64,000 bases of DNA from Zwartia hollandica (GCF_019923725.1 NZ_JAHXRI010000010.1:334636-398635), one strand, 5' to 3'; counted from the first letter of the stretch, positions 1 to 8,803 are shown. The notes: a model not told the origin generated them from the letters alone. Program-made: numbers and translations.

Positions 1-697
1 GATCGAGAACGGTAACAGCTTGTTTGAAAACCGCCTGCCCGTCCATGCGCAAAAAGGGATCGCCGGTCACCTGCCCAAATGCCACATTACCCGCAGCACA
101 GAGAATATTCATCTGGCTGCCGTCAGCATGCAGTTCAGCCTCGATGATGCCAGGTGATTCACTCGCCTTTAAAACAACCGCCCCCGCGCCATCGCCAAAC
201 AGTACGCACGTTGCACGATCGTTCCAGTCAAGAATGCTGGAGAAAACTTCAGCCCCAATCACCAGAGCGCACTTCGCGCGTCCGGCACGAATAAAACTGT
301 CAGCCGTGGTTAGTCCATAAACAAACCCGCTGCACACCGCCTGTACATCAAAGGCTGCTGCGCCTTTATTACCGAGGTTGGCCTGTACCAGACAGGCCGT
401 GCTTGGAAACACAAAATCTGGAGTTGAAGTGGCCACGATAATCAAATCAAGCTCACTTGCCTCAACGCCCGCATCCGCCAAAGCGCGACGAGCCGCTTCA
501 GTCGCGAGCGCGCTCGTTGCCATGCCTTTGTCGGCAAGATAACGTTGACGAATGCCCGTGCGCTCAACAATCCATTCATCAGATGTTTCAATCTGACGCG
601 TCGCCAGGTCAGCGGCAAGTGCATCGTTGCTAACCAGCCTAGGTGGCAGAAAACTGCCAGAACCAACCAGGCGCGCATACGGCAAAGCCTGCGTCAT
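1..697 (-). CDS. fabH: Beta-ketoacyl-ACP synthase III (FabH), C-terminal part outside window
   Basis: FabH condenses acetyl-CoA with malonyl-ACP to start type II fatty acid synthesis in the cytoplasm. The window holds about 232 N-terminal residues of a protein usually near 320-330 residues; the rest lies beyond base 1. Reading the minus strand from the ATG at 697 gives the family N-terminus, the segment [11 protein letters not shown], and the active-site motif AVCSGF with its cysteine near residue 122. The catalytic His and Asn lie in the missing part. The start overlaps the plsX stop by four bases (ATGA), so the two genes are translationally coupled, as expected for the rpmF-plsX-fabH operon. 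The gene is truncated only by the window edge. Confidence 0.95.
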   Translation of the reverse strand, partial: MTQALPYARLVGSGSFLPPRLVSNDALAADLATRQIETSDEWIVERTGIRQRYLADKGMATSALATEAARRALADAGVEASELDLIIVATSTPDFVFPSTACLVQANLGNKGAAAFDVQAVCSGFVYGLTTADSFIRAGRAKCALVIGAEVFSSILDWNDRATCVLFGDGAGAVVLKASESPGIIEAELHADGSQMNILCAAGNVAFGQVTGDPFLRMDGQAVFKQAVTVLD

Positions 698-1764
698 ACG
701 GAGTCTCCGGAAGATTTCAGGTCGCTGGCGGCCTGATTCTTGGTTAATTTATTGATGGCCTCTGTCGTGCGTGCAAGCAAACCGCTTGCTACCGCTTGTC
801 TCGCGCGCTCAAGTGCAAAACCAAACGCAATTTGATCGGCAGAACCATGGCTTTTAATTACGACGCCTCGCAAGCCAAGCAAGGTCGCACCGTTGTACTG
901 GCGATTATCGACACGTTTACGGAAACGCTTGAGCACAGGCATGGCAATTAAGCCAATGAGTTTAGTCAGCCAGGAGCGATTGAACTCTTCGCGCACAATA
1001 ACGGACATCATGCGCGCCAGACCTTCAGAGGCTTTAAGCGTAACGTTGCCCACAAAACCGTCACACACGACCACGTCGACAGTCCCTTTGTAAATATCGT
1101 CGCCCTCGACGTTACCGTAAAAGTTCAAGGCGCTTTGACGTAACAAATCGGCCGCCTGTTTGACAACCTCATTGCCCTTGATGAGTTCTTCGCCGATATT
1201 GAGTAAGCCAACTGAAGGGGATCGACCATCATTGCCTACCTGCGCCAACGCAGCCCCCATCAGGGCGAACTGCAGCAAATGTTCGGCCGTGCAATCCACG
1301 TTGGCACCAAGGTCCAACATCGTTGTTGCCCCACCCTTCTGATTCGGTAAGGCTGTCGCAATTGCTGGACGATCGATGCCATCAAGCGTTTTGAGCACAT
1401 AGCGAGAGATCGCCATCCAGGCGCCCGTATTGCCCGCAGAGACGCAAGCATCAGCCAGACCGTCTTTGACAGTTTGAGCGGCAACTCGCATGGATGAGTC
1501 TTTTTTACGACGCAGCGCGACTTCGACAGGGTCATCCATCGCAACGACCTCAGAGGCCGCTACGATAGGAAACCTTGCCGAGGCAAGGTTTGGGAAATCT
1601 TTTTTTGCGGCGTCCACAGCAAGTGCGAGCTCGTGAGGTAAGCCCACGAGCAACAGCTGTGTGTCAGGAAAGCGTTGCGCAAAAGCGAACGCTGCGGGCA
1701 CTGTGACGGGGATACCCGCGTCACCGCCCATGCAATCGATCGCGATGCGAATTACGGAAGCCAC
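694..1764 (-). CDS. plsX: Phosphate acyltransferase PlsX
   Basis: PlsX converts acyl-ACP and phosphate to acyl-phosphate, the acyl donor for PlsY in phospholipid synthesis. The 356-residue product has the typical length. It begins with the family motif [11 protein letters not shown] and carries [16 protein letters not shown] and [12 protein letters not shown], all hallmark PlsX segments. It acts peripherally at the inner face of the cytoplasmic membrane. It lies between rpmF and fabH on the same strand and overlaps fabH by four bases, the conserved arrangement in proteobacteria that links ribosome, phospholipid and fatty acid production. The last 15 or so residues are a variable tail. Confidence 0.96.
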   Translation of the reverse strand: MASVIRIAIDCMGGDAGIPVTVPAAFAFAQRFPDTQLLLVGLPHELALAVDAAKKDFPNLASARFPIVAASEVVAMDDPVEVALRRKKDSSMRVAAQTVKDGLADACVSAGNTGAWMAISRYVLKTLDGIDRPAIATALPNQKGGATTMLDLGANVDCTAEHLLQFALMGAALAQVGNDGRSPSVGLLNIGEELIKGNEVVKQAADLLRQSALNFYGNVEGDDIYKGTVDVVVCDGFVGNVTLKASEGLARMMSVIVREEFNRSWLTKLIGLIAMPVLKRFRKRVDNRQYNGATLLGLRGVVIKSHGSADQIAFGFALERARQAVASGLLARTTEAINKLTKNQAASDLKSSGDSV

Positions 1765-1814
1765 GTGTCAGTGCTACGCAGCGCGCTTGGACGAGATAAG
1801 CCCGTCAACCGCGA

Positions 1815-1997
1815 TTATTCGTCAGTCTTGGTCTTGAGAACTTTGCGACCACGATAAAAGCCCGTTGGGCTAATGTGGTGGCGCAGATGTTGCTCACCCG
1901 TGGTCGGCTCGACGGCCGTTGACGGATTGACGATAAAGTCGTGCGAACGATGCATACCGCGCTTGGACGGGGATTTTTTGTTTTGCTGAACAGCCAT
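1815..1997 (-). CDS. rpmF: 50S ribosomal protein L32
   Basis: Small basic protein of the large ribosomal subunit. The 60-residue product opens with [14 protein letters not shown] and contains [16 protein letters not shown], which match L32 closely. No cysteines are present, so this is the zinc-independent form. It sits 49 bases downstream of yceD and 50 bases upstream of plsX, in the classic yceD-rpmF-plsX-fabH order. A longer overlapping reading frame on the same strand has no family resemblance. Confidence 0.97.
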   Translation of the reverse strand: MAVQQNKKSPSKRGMHRSHDFIVNPSTAVEPTTGEQHLRHHISPTGFYRGRKVLKTKTDE

Positions 1998-2046
1998 GAC
2001 AACTCCTGTGGATCGGCGAATTGTACGCCAACCATCTTAATAACAA

Positions 2047-2637
2047 CTACTTACCTTTTTTTAGCTGACCCAACACCGCAAAGGGCGAAGGGGGCTCTTC
2101 CCTACTAGCAACTTCATCCGCTTGCGCATCTAAATCTGCCATGTCCGGGCACTGGGTGTGACGCGGCACGTAAGGCACTTCTAAAATCAATTCATCTTCT
2201 AATAATTCAGCCAAGTCAAACTTGGGAGAACCAACGATTTGCTCTGGGGCATCGAAATCCTCTTCATCGGGCTCATCGTCCGAAAGATCTGACTCGCGCC
2301 GCACCAATTCAAATACTGTTGTGCGATCTATCGGAAGCGTCAGTGTGCCTAAGCAACGCTGACACTCCAGTACTAAATTTGCCTGAACCCGCATAACCAA
2401 CTGCGATTCATCGTCTTTGGTTCGCCGCCCTTGAATCACATAACGCACGACACCAGGTAAAACCGGTGCTGCCGACAACTCGGTGACTTCCCCCACGGGC
2501 TGCTCTTCCAAACCGTCTAACAAGCGCTGCAAGCGGTGAATGCTAAAAGCACCCTCAACAACCTGACCTCGGCGCGCGAAATCAAACGCATCCACAACCG
2601 GTGGCACTGATAGCCGGAACACCGGATCTACAGACAT
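2047..2637 (-). CDS. yceD: YceD family protein (DUF177), 23S rRNA accumulation protein
   Basis: YceD (DUF177) proteins are needed for normal 23S rRNA accumulation in E. coli and in plants; the molecular role is not settled. The 196-residue product has the paired cysteines C-x-x-C in the segment LECQRCLGTL, an acidic middle part (SDDEPDEEDFDAPEQ) and a DLAELLEDELILEVPYVPRH segment typical of the family. The open frame extends to 2736, but the ATG at 2637 is preceded by a GAGG Shine-Dalgarno sequence and gives the family N-terminus, so I use it. The gene is the first of the rpmF operon and is divergent from maf. Confidence 0.9.
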   Translation of the reverse strand: MSVDPVFRLSVPPVVDAFDFARRGQVVEGAFSIHRLQRLLDGLEEQPVGEVTELSAAPVLPGVVRYVIQGRRTKDDESQLVMRVQANLVLECQRCLGTLTLPIDRTTVFELVRRESDLSDDEPDEEDFDAPEQIVGSPKFDLAELLEDELILEVPYVPRHTQCPDMADLDAQADEVASREEPPSPFAVLGQLKKGK

Positions 2638-2726
2638 GAAAGCCTCGCAGCAAAAAAGCAGCAAAGCAAGAGATAATAGCTCGTTTGTGCCCAGATCGTC
2701 AATTTCCACCTTTACCAAAATCGACT

Positions 2727-3320
2727 GTGACCCCACCTCTTATCCTCGCCTCGAGCTCGATTTATCGACGGGAATTGCTCTCTAGACTAAAAATTCCTTT
2801 CTACTGTATCTCGCCAGATGTGGATGAGTCGCCGCAGCAAGGGGAATCCGTTGCTGCGCTCGCCCTGCGCTTGTCCATTCTCAAAGCACGGACCGTGGCA
2901 CACCAACACCCCGACGCCATTGTTATCGGAGCCGATCAAGCAGCCTCGCTCGCGGGTCAGATTATTGGCAAACCTGGCAGCCTTTTGGCAGCAGAGCAGC
3001 AACTCGCCAGACTTTCAGGGCAAACCGTCGTATTTCACAGCGCACTGACCGTCCTGCGCGGCAATGACTATTGCCAAAGCATGGATGTACCAACTACCTG
3101 TGTGTTTCGCGCTCTTAGCGCTTCAGCAATCCAGCGCTATGTAAAGATCGATCAGCCAAGCGATACCGCAGGCAGCGCAAAAGCGGAATGCCTCGGCATT
3201 GCCTTAATGGAGCGTATGGACAGTAGTGACCCGACGGCCATTATTGGACTGCCCTTAATTGCACTGACACACATGCTTTGTGAGGTCGGACTCGACCCGC
3301 TTGAACACGCCAAGGTATAA
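2727..3320 (+). CDS. maf: Maf/YceF-type nucleotide pyrophosphatase
   Basis: Maf proteins of the YceF branch hydrolyse 7-methyl-GTP and similar modified nucleotides, cleaning the nucleotide pool. The product has the Maf opening LILASSSIYRRELL, where the usual Pro of the SxSPRR motif is Ile. It also has the YceF-type IGADQAA segment with its catalytic Asp, IGKPG, and the closing GLPLIAL. The open frame begins at a TTG at 2685, but the GTG at 2727 places the start directly before the conserved TPPLILAS segment and is preferred. The gene is divergent from yceD, an arrangement seen with yceF and yceD in other proteobacteria, and lies six bases before an RsmI-like methylase gene. Confidence 0.9.
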   Translation: MTPPLILASSSIYRRELLSRLKIPFYCISPDVDESPQQGESVAALALRLSILKARTVAHQHPDAIVIGADQAASLAGQIIGKPGSLLAAEQQLARLSGQTVVFHSALTVLRGNDYCQSMDVPTTCVFRALSASAIQRYVKIDQPSDTAGSAKAECLGIALMERMDSSDPTAIIGLPLIALTHMLCEVGLDPLEHAKV

Positions 3321-3326
3321 AGACGT

Positions 3327-4073
3327 ATGCCTGCTGAACACAACCCTTCAATCAACAGATCCTACGGGGTACTGCACCTGATTCCCGTCGGACTTGGCGA
3401 GGCACCGATCAGTGCATGGCTGCCGTCCGATGCACAGACACTTGCTGGTCAACTCAGCACGTACATTGCAGAGAACGCAAAGACAGCGCGCGCCTTTTTA
3501 AAGCTCACACCGCTCACACAACCTTTGCAAGAGATCACAATCCACGAACTAAACCCTCGCATCGAAGACGCGACACTTCAGACCTGGCTCGCACCGCTGC
3601 GCAGTGGTGTCTCGATTGGCTTGGTTTCCGAAGCAGGATGCCCCGCAGTCGCGGATCCCGGGGCGCGTGCTGTGGCCATCGCGCACCAGTGGGGAGTCAC
3701 CGTTAAGCCCTGGGTCGGCCCCTCGTCTATTTTGCTCGGACTCATGGCTAGCGGTCTAGACGGGCAACGCTTCGCCTTTCACGGCTATGCGCCAGTCGAA
3801 GCTGGCGAACGCGTCAAACAACTCAAAGCTTGGGAACTGAGTTCCGCGAAGCAACATCAAACACAAATGCTGATTGAAACGCCTTATCGTAACCAAGCGA
3901 TGTTTACCAGCTTAATTGAGCATTTAAAAGGCAACACACGGCTGTGTCTTGCTCGTGCGCTCACGACACACGACGAGTGGGTTCGCACGCTCACTGTGGC
4001 GCAGTGGAAAAGCCAACCCATGCCGCAGCTCGATAAATTCCCCACCCTCTTTCTATTTCAGGCTGCGGCATGA
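3327..4073 (+). CDS. RsmI-like SAM-dependent methyltransferase (tetrapyrrole methylase fold)
   Basis: The 248-residue product belongs to the tetrapyrrole (corrin/porphyrin) methylase fold family and is most like RsmI, which 2'-O-methylates C1402 of 16S rRNA. The RsmI landmarks are present but altered. LIPVGLGEAPISAW stands where RsmI has ATPIGNLxDIS, VSEAGCPAVADPG replaces SDAGTPxISDPG, and ENAKTARAF replaces the EDTR segment. A cofactor-loop GPSSILLGLMASGL and an ETPYRN segment follow. It is therefore better called an RsmI paralogue than RsmI itself, and the substrate is unknown. It follows maf by six bases and overlaps the next gene by four bases, so it is probably part of a three-gene operon. 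Confidence 0.85.
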   Translation: MPAEHNPSINRSYGVLHLIPVGLGEAPISAWLPSDAQTLAGQLSTYIAENAKTARAFLKLTPLTQPLQEITIHELNPRIEDATLQTWLAPLRSGVSIGLVSEAGCPAVADPGARAVAIAHQWGVTVKPWVGPSSILLGLMASGLDGQRFAFHGYAPVEAGERVKQLKAWELSSAKQHQTQMLIETPYRNQAMFTSLIEHLKGNTRLCLARALTTHDEWVRTLTVAQWKSQPMPQLDKFPTLFLFQAAA

Positions 4074-4903
4074 CTGCTGTTTCGATACACCGCGTTGCAA
4101 TGCGCACCCTCTTGTTCGTCTGGCTCAGCATCTTAGCGGGCTGTGCTTCCCAGCAAGCAGGTGGGCCATACAACATTGATGAAACGATGAAGTCTCGCGG
4201 ACAAAACAGCCGCGTCGATATCATCGTGCTGCACTACACAGCCTCTACCAAGCCCAGTGCACTGATGACGCTCACCAACCGGGACGTCAGCGCACATTAC
4301 GTTGTATCCGATGACGCAAAACCGATTGTCTATCGGCTTGTCAACGAAGACCGCAATGCATGGCATGCAGGAGAAAGCAGCTGGTACGGACGCACCTTCA
4401 TTAATCAACGATCGATTGGAATTGAGATCGTCCATCCCGGATGGCAGCCCAACGCAAAAGGCGAGAATGGGCACCCCTACCCTGAGGCGCAGATCGAAGT
4501 CGTGGCAAAACTCACTCGCGACATCGCGCAGCGCCACGGCATCCTGCCGGAAAATATCGTGGGGCACAGCGACGTCGCGCCAGGTAGAAAAGTGGATCCA
4601 GGTCCGTCATTCCCCTGGAAAAAGCTTGCGCAAATGGGTGTCGGCCGCTGGTTTGATGAAAAGCTAGCCGCTAAATACCAAGCCGAATATGTACGCAACG
4701 GAGCGCCAGACGCCGGTTGGTTTCAACGCCAACTCAAACGGGTGGGCTATGCGGTACCAGAAAACGGATACTTCGATCAAAAAACACTCGCAGTCATCGC
4801 AGCCTTTCAAGCGCACTACCGACCAGAGTTAGTCACAGGCAAGCCGGATGCACAGACGGCCGCACGCTTGCAAGCGCTACCGACTTCTGGCTCAGGGCTT
4901 TAA
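4070..4903 (+). CDS. amiD: N-acetylmuramoyl-L-alanine amidase, AmiD-like lipoprotein
   Basis: This enzyme cleaves the amide bond between MurNAc and L-Ala in peptidoglycan fragments, probably from the outer membrane facing the periplasm. The 277-residue product has a hydrophobic leader ending in the lipobox LAGC (Cys25). An Amidase_2 domain follows at about residues 48-185, with zinc ligands His55, His166 and Asp176 and a likely catalytic Glu119 in GIEIVHPG. A peptidoglycan-binding helical repeat lies at about 215-270. The start overlaps the previous stop by four bases; a second Met at residue 11 would give a shorter leader. The last 12 bases overlap the convergent msrQ gene. Confidence 0.92.
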   Translation: MTAVSIHRVAMRTLLFVWLSILAGCASQQAGGPYNIDETMKSRGQNSRVDIIVLHYTASTKPSALMTLTNRDVSAHYVVSDDAKPIVYRLVNEDRNAWHAGESSWYGRTFINQRSIGIEIVHPGWQPNAKGENGHPYPEAQIEVVAKLTRDIAQRHGILPENIVGHSDVAPGRKVDPGPSFPWKKLAQMGVGRWFDEKLAAKYQAEYVRNGAPDAGWFQRQLKRVGYAVPENGYFDQKTLAVIAAFQAHYRPELVTGKPDAQTAARLQALPTSGSGL

Positions 4904-5515
4904 AAGCGCGCGCGATCGCTGCAGGCGCCAACGCACTACTCGCCACAACAACAAGGCGGCAAGGACCGCAGCATAGATCATGACCGTCTGCAAATCGTTC
5001 TTACCCGCCTTGTGCCACCAGTAGTGCAGGATCGCCAACACACCAATTAGATAAATCATGCGGTGCAAGCGCTGCCAATGCGCGCCCAATCGGCGCATCC
5101 AGCCATGCGTGGAGGTCAGGGCGAGCAGACTCATGGTTAGAAAAGCGGCAGCGCCCACTAGAATGAAGGGCCTTTTCCAGATATCCGTGAGCATGCTTGC
5201 CCACCCAAAACTCTGATCCCACCAGGCCCAAGACAATGCATGCAACACCGCATAAAAAAATGTAAACAAACCGCACATTCGACGCAGACGAACGAGTGCG
5301 GGTTGCTTAACCCATTGCCGAAGCGGAGAAACTCCAAGTGTGACCAACAAACACACTAAGGTCCACGTTCCTGAGGAGCGGGTTAGAAACTCGGTTGGGT
5401 TCGCCGTAAGCTCATTTTGTACGCCTAGCCAAACCCAACGCAGCAACGGGTACAAGCCGAGAAGAAACAGCAGGGGCTTGCAACGATCAATGTCGCGCGA
5501 GCTAAGCGTCTTCAA
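4892..5515 (-). CDS. msrQ: Heme-binding membrane subunit MsrQ
   Basis: MsrQ (YedZ) is the inner-membrane heme b protein that passes electrons from the respiratory chain to MsrP for repair of oxidised methionines in periplasmic proteins. The 207-residue product is very hydrophobic, with about six membrane segments. His residues suited to heme binding lie in the segments FFYAVLHALSW and HWQRLHRMIYLIGVLAILHYWWH. It starts eight bases after msrP on the same strand, the standard msrPQ operon. Its 3' end overlaps the convergent amidase gene by 12 bases. Confidence 0.94.
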   Translation of the reverse strand: MKTLSSRDIDRCKPLLFLLGLYPLLRWVWLGVQNELTANPTEFLTRSSGTWTLVCLLVTLGVSPLRQWVKQPALVRLRRMCGLFTFFYAVLHALSWAWWDQSFGWASMLTDIWKRPFILVGAAAFLTMSLLALTSTHGWMRRLGAHWQRLHRMIYLIGVLAILHYWWHKAGKNDLQTVMIYAAVLAALLLWRVVRWRLQRSRALLKP

Positions 5516-5523
5516 GCTTGTTC

Positions 5524-6483
5524 TCAGTAATTCTGACGCAAATCCAGACCTGTATAAAGCGAACCCACCTCATTGGCGTAGCCATTGAGCATTAAGGTCT
5601 TCCGCTTGGGGCTAAAGACGCCGTCTTCACCAATCCGACGCTCTGTCGCCTGACTCCAGCGTGGATGACTAACCTCGGGATTCACGTTTGAATAAAAACC
5701 ATACTCCGAAGGTTGGGAGCGCTCCCAACTGCCCATGGGCTGCTTATCAAGCAAACGGATCGTAACGATAGACTTTACGGATTTGAAACCATACTTCCAA
5801 GGCACGACCATCCGCACAGGCGCGCCGTTTTGATTGGGCAATACCTTTCCGTACATTCCCAGTGTCAGCAAGGTAAGCGGATGCATCGCCTCGTCCATGC
5901 GCAACCCATCTCGGTAGGGCCACTCGATCGAGCGCGTGCGAACGCCAGGCATATTTTTCGGCTGCACATCAGTGATGAACTCAACAAACTTGGCGTTTCC
6001 TGTGGGCTGCACTTGCTTGATCAACTCAGACATCGAATAGCCAATCCAGGGGATCGCCATCGACCAACCTTCGACGCAACGCATGCGATAAAGCCGCTCT
6101 TCCAACGGTGCGAGCTTACGCAAATCATCTATATCAAACGTCTTGGGTGCGGCGCACTCCCCTTCTACACGCAGCTTCCAGGGCGTTGTCTGAAGCGTGT
6201 GTGCATACTTAACAGGGTCTGCTTTGTCTGTACCGAATTCAAAAAAATTGTTGTAGGTGGTGGCGTCTTTTTCTGGGGTCACCTGCTCCATCAGCACATA
6301 CTTTGAGGACCGTTGTGCATCAAGCTTCGCCAGTGCAGCTGCACTGGCCAGCGCAGACCAACCACCCAAAGCACCGGTCGCAAAAGTGGCTCCTGCGGCT
6401 TTCATCCAGTGGCGACGCGTCTGCCAAACTTCTTCCGGAGTGATTTCTGTAGAACGAATACGGGGGAAACGGTAGCTCGGCAT
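5524..6483 (-). CDS. msrP: Protein-methionine-sulfoxide reductase catalytic subunit MsrP
   Basis: MsrP (YedY) is a molybdopterin enzyme that reduces methionine sulfoxide in periplasmic proteins without stereospecificity. The 319-residue product has a Tat-type leader with TRRHWMK near residue 22, an Ala-rich hydrophobic stretch and a likely cleavage site near residue 48. The molybdenum-ligating cysteine is Cys136 in [31 protein letters not shown] follows, another family signature. The Tat motif lacks the consensus Ser before RR but keeps both arginines. It pairs with msrQ downstream. It also resembles general sulfite oxidase family proteins, but the msrQ partner settles the assignment. Confidence 0.95.
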   Translation of the reverse strand: MPSYRFPRIRSTEITPEEVWQTRRHWMKAAGATFATGALGGWSALASAAALAKLDAQRSSKYVLMEQVTPEKDATTYNNFFEFGTDKADPVKYAHTLQTTPWKLRVEGECAAPKTFDIDDLRKLAPLEERLYRMRCVEGWSMAIPWIGYSMSELIKQVQPTGNAKFVEFITDVQPKNMPGVRTRSIEWPYRDGLRMDEAMHPLTLLTLGMYGKVLPNQNGAPVRMVVPWKYGFKSVKSIVTIRLLDKQPMGSWERSQPSEYGFYSNVNPEVSHPRWSQATERRIGEDGVFSPKRKTLMLNGYANEVGSLYTGLDLRQNY

Positions 6484-6635
6484 GACGACCTCCGAAAAGA
6501 TTTAAGGCGCCCTGACCATAGTCACAGCGCGAAGCAGTGTTAGAGGGAATTATCACGCAATATCGACAAGCCAGCGCACATCAAGGCAGAATAACCCTTC
6601 AGGACAGCCGGATTGGGTTGTCCACAGGCAGCAGT

Positions 6636-7289
6636 CTAAACACGCTCTAGCAAGTATTGCTTCAAAGTTGCAACATCCGAGACGATCGCGTGATGCGGGC
6701 ATGTGCGCAATTCGTCGGCTGGATGAGCCCCATAAGACACCCCTAGGCCATGCACACCGGCATTGGCCGCCATCTGTAGGTCATGCGACGTGTCTCCCAC
6801 CATGACAACCCGGTGTGGTTCGACCATCATCTCGTCAATTAACTCGAACAGCATCCCAGGATGCGGTTTGCCAAACGTCTCGTCCGCTGTGCGCGTGGCC
6901 TCAAAAGCAGAATGTAGGGCTGTAGCGGTTAGGGCTCGGTTCAAGCCAACACGGCTCTTGCCGGTGGCAACGGCCAAGCGGGCTCCGGCCTCTTGCAACT
7001 CGGTCAACATCTCGGGAACTCCGTCGAATAGCTTCAGCTGGGTATCGCGCGCGAGATAGTGATGGCGATAGCGCTCAAGAAACATGGGCTCGAGCGACTT
7101 GGTTAACTGAGGCACCGCGCGCCGTAACGCTGGCTCGAGTGACAAACCAATCACCCATGCAGCTTCAGCAGCCGTTGGGACCTTAAGCTCCAGATCTCGG
7201 CAAGCCCCCTGAATCGCAGAAACAATGCTGTGGGTTGAATCCATCAGCGTGCCATCCCAATCAAACACAATGACTGAATAAGGCTTCAT
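6636..7289 (-). CDS. HAD-IA hydrolase, phosphoglycolate phosphatase-like
   Basis: A 217-residue HAD superfamily phosphatase. Motif I is VFDWDGTLMDS with the nucleophile Asp at the start of DWDGT; motif II is VATGKS; motif III is the Lys in FGKPHP; motif IV is MVGDTSHDL. A helical cap (subfamily IA) lies between motifs I and II. Gph-type phosphoglycolate phosphatases and related sugar-phosphate phosphatases share this build, and sequence alone does not fix the substrate. The start overlaps the rluC stop by four bases. A similar rluC plus HAD phosphatase pairing is frequent in betaproteobacteria, so the enzyme probably serves general metabolite repair and not a dedicated pathway. Confidence 0.88.
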   Translation of the reverse strand: MKPYSVIVFDWDGTLMDSTHSIVSAIQGACRDLELKVPTAAEAAWVIGLSLEPALRRAVPQLTKSLEPMFLERYRHHYLARDTQLKLFDGVPEMLTELQEAGARLAVATGKSRVGLNRALTATALHSAFEATRTADETFGKPHPGMLFELIDEMMVEPHRVVMVGDTSHDLQMAANAGVHGLGVSYGAHPADELRTCPHHAIVSDVATLKQYLLERV

Positions 7290-8263
7290 TGCTGCTCCAG
7301 CTTTTGGAGAAGCGCCTCACAGGCCTTAGGCAGTGGCGCAATAAGAGATAGTGCTTCCTGCGTCAGTGGATGAGGAATATCTAAGCGATGGGCATGTAAA
7401 AACATTCTGTTAAATCCCAGTTTCACGAATTTGGCACGTGTTTCGTCTCGTCCATACTTGTCGTCCCCGACAATGGGAAACCCCGTCGAGGCGAGATGCA
7501 CCCGAATTTGATGGGTACGTCCGGTCCGCAACTCGGCATCGACCAAACTGTAGCCGTTGAAACGCTTTTGCGCACTCACGATCGTATGTGAAACCTGGCC
7601 CTCGGCCTCAACTTTGACTCGTCGCTCGCCAGTTTGTGTCGTCCACTTCGTCAAAGGCAGTCGAATGTGCTGTCGGGCGTTGACCCAGTCCCCCTCCACT
7701 AAAGCTAAATAATGCTTACTCCCCTTGCTTTCACGAAACATCTCATGAAGCGACAACAATACATTTCTCTTTTTGGCAATCAGCAGCAAGCCGGAGGTGT
7801 CACGGTCAAGTCTGTGGGCCAGCTCAAGAAAACGCGCTTCAGGCCGAGCCGCACGCAACGCCTCGATCACGCCAAACGACACACCACTGCCGCCGTGCAC
7901 AGCGGTGCCTGCCGGCTTGTCGATGACCAACAGACCCTCATCCTCAAAGACAATCGGAAATTCAGCCCCCGGCACGACCCGCTTTTGATCCACAGCCGGC
8001 AGGCGAATAGGAGGAACCCGCACGATATCCCCGGCGTGAATCCGGGCATCTGGCGAGACACGGCCTTTATTTACCCTGACTTCACCACCACGCACTGCTT
8101 TATAGATATGGCTTTTAGGCACACCCTTACACAGGCGCATGAGAAAGTTATCTAAACGCTGCCCATCGTGCTCTTCGGTGACTTCAACCAGGCGCACAGC
8201 CGGCGCCTGTGGCGGACTCGGCTTAGGTGTCGTCGGGGTCAAAACTGAGGATTCTTTGCGCAT
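7286..8263 (-). CDS. rluC: 23S rRNA pseudouridine synthase RluC
   Basis: RluC isomerises uridines 955, 2504 and 2580 of 23S rRNA (E. coli numbering). The product (325 residues from the ATG at 8263) has an N-terminal S4 RNA-binding domain (GQRLDNFLMRLCKGVPKSHIYK, split here: GQRLDNFLMR and SHIYKAVRGGEVRVNKGR) and the catalytic motif HRLDRDTSG with the nucleophilic Asp. The RTHQIRVHL segment of the family follows. The open frame reaches a TTG at 8290, but an AT-rich promoter-like element lies between that TTG and the ATG at 8263, so I use the ATG. The gene is divergent from rne, the same arrangement as in E. coli. Confidence 0.93.
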   Translation of the reverse strand: MRKESSVLTPTTPKPSPPQAPAVRLVEVTEEHDGQRLDNFLMRLCKGVPKSHIYKAVRGGEVRVNKGRVSPDARIHAGDIVRVPPIRLPAVDQKRVVPGAEFPIVFEDEGLLVIDKPAGTAVHGGSGVSFGVIEALRAARPEARFLELAHRLDRDTSGLLLIAKKRNVLLSLHEMFRESKGSKHYLALVEGDWVNARQHIRLPLTKWTTQTGERRVKVEAEGQVSHTIVSAQKRFNGYSLVDAELRTGRTHQIRVHLASTGFPIVGDDKYGRDETRAKFVKLGFNRMFLHAHRLDIPHPLTQEALSLIAPLPKACEALLQKLEQQ

Positions 8264-8275
8264 GGCCAAAAGCGG

Positions 8276-8306
8276 CTTATAATCGAGCAAGCCTTAAAGG
8301 GGTTAA
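8276..8306 (-). promoter_or_regulatory. Possible rluC promoter
   Basis: On the minus strand TTAACC (8306-8301) is followed after 18 bases by TTATAA (8282-8277), a fair sigma-70-like pair. It ends about 13 bases before the rluC ATG at 8263, so the transcript would have a very short leader. The match to consensus is moderate and no transcription start data are available. Confidence 0.3.
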
Positions 8307-8607
8307 GAAAGCGTGGTCAAGACGCCCTCTTGCGTCCTAAAGCGTTGAGATGCATCGAATTTTCGCGTCTCCGTCTGGATTGCGGACTGCATTGTACCGC
8401 TTGCCTTCCTGATTCCTTCGGGCTGCTGGTCGCCGACAAGACCGGGATGCGCTTAATGCGCGCTGTTGCGACGTCTTTACGTTTCGCCCGCGCCCAAGTG
8501 TGTGCCCCTCGCGTCGCGCGCGATACTGACCAAAAGAGCAAGAATCCGTCCTAATCCCTGCACCAGGCGTGCGAATCTTACCCGCCTGATGTTCTCAGCA
8601 TCCTTTT

Positions 8608-8682
8608 ATGTCAACCACTACCGTGACTCTGACCTCTCTGCTGAATGAACCCCGCGCCTACGGGCGCAACGTGCTGGTCTAA
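8608..8682 (+). CDS. Possible 24-residue leader peptide upstream of rne
   Basis: An ATG at 8608 opens a 24-codon frame ending in TAA at 8680-8682; the peptide begins MSTTTVTLTSLLNE. It contains the UACG-capped stem (8654-8667), and its stop codon lies inside the loop of the GGUC/GACC stem. No good Shine-Dalgarno sequence precedes it, and short open frames of this size arise by chance. It is offered only as a candidate translated leader that could couple ribosome passage to leader folding. Confidence 0.15.
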   Translation: MSTTTVTLTSLLNEPRAYGRNVLV

Positions 8683-8740
8683 AGACCCTTTCTTCGCGCG
8701 CCCCCTTCGGTGTGCGCTCGCTTCCTTGAATCAGTGTTTC

Positions 8741-8781
8741 GCAGCCAGTAGCGTGTGGCTGCGCGCCGTGTTACGGCGCGC
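8741..8781 (+). promoter_or_regulatory. Tandem hairpins immediately before rne
   Basis: Stem 1 pairs GCAGCCA (8741-8747) with TGGCTGC (8756-8762). Stem 2 pairs GCGCGCCGT (8761-8769) with ACGGCGCGC (8773-8781) across a three-base loop. The stems share bases 8761-8762, so they stack or compete. They end 22 bases before the rne ATG and about ten bases before its GGAG ribosome-binding site. No U-run follows, so they are not a simple terminator; an RNase E-responsive mRNA stability element is the likely role. Confidence 0.55.
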
Positions 8782-8803
8782 CATTTAAACGGAGAAACCT
8801 CTC

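Larger units (their letters stand above)
8264..8803 (+). promoter_or_regulatory. rluC-rne intergenic region with long structured rne leader
   Basis: This 540-base stretch is the only gene-free interval above 300 bases in the window. It separates divergent rluC and rne. It is GC-rich, and its last 130 bases hold several inverted repeats: a C(UACG)G-capped stem at 8654-8667, a GGUC/GACC stem at 8676-8687, and two strong stems at 8741-8781 just before the rne ribosome-binding site. No clear sigma-70 promoter for rne was recognised. In E. coli the rne 5' leader of about 360 nucleotides folds into hairpins through which RNase E controls its own mRNA; position and structure suggest the same logic here, but the sequence is not visibly related. 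Confidence 0.6.

Noticed and set aside
5713-6306. 197-codon plus-strand open frame opposite msrP
   Set aside because: Shadow of the msrP coding strand; His/Arg-rich translation without any domain.
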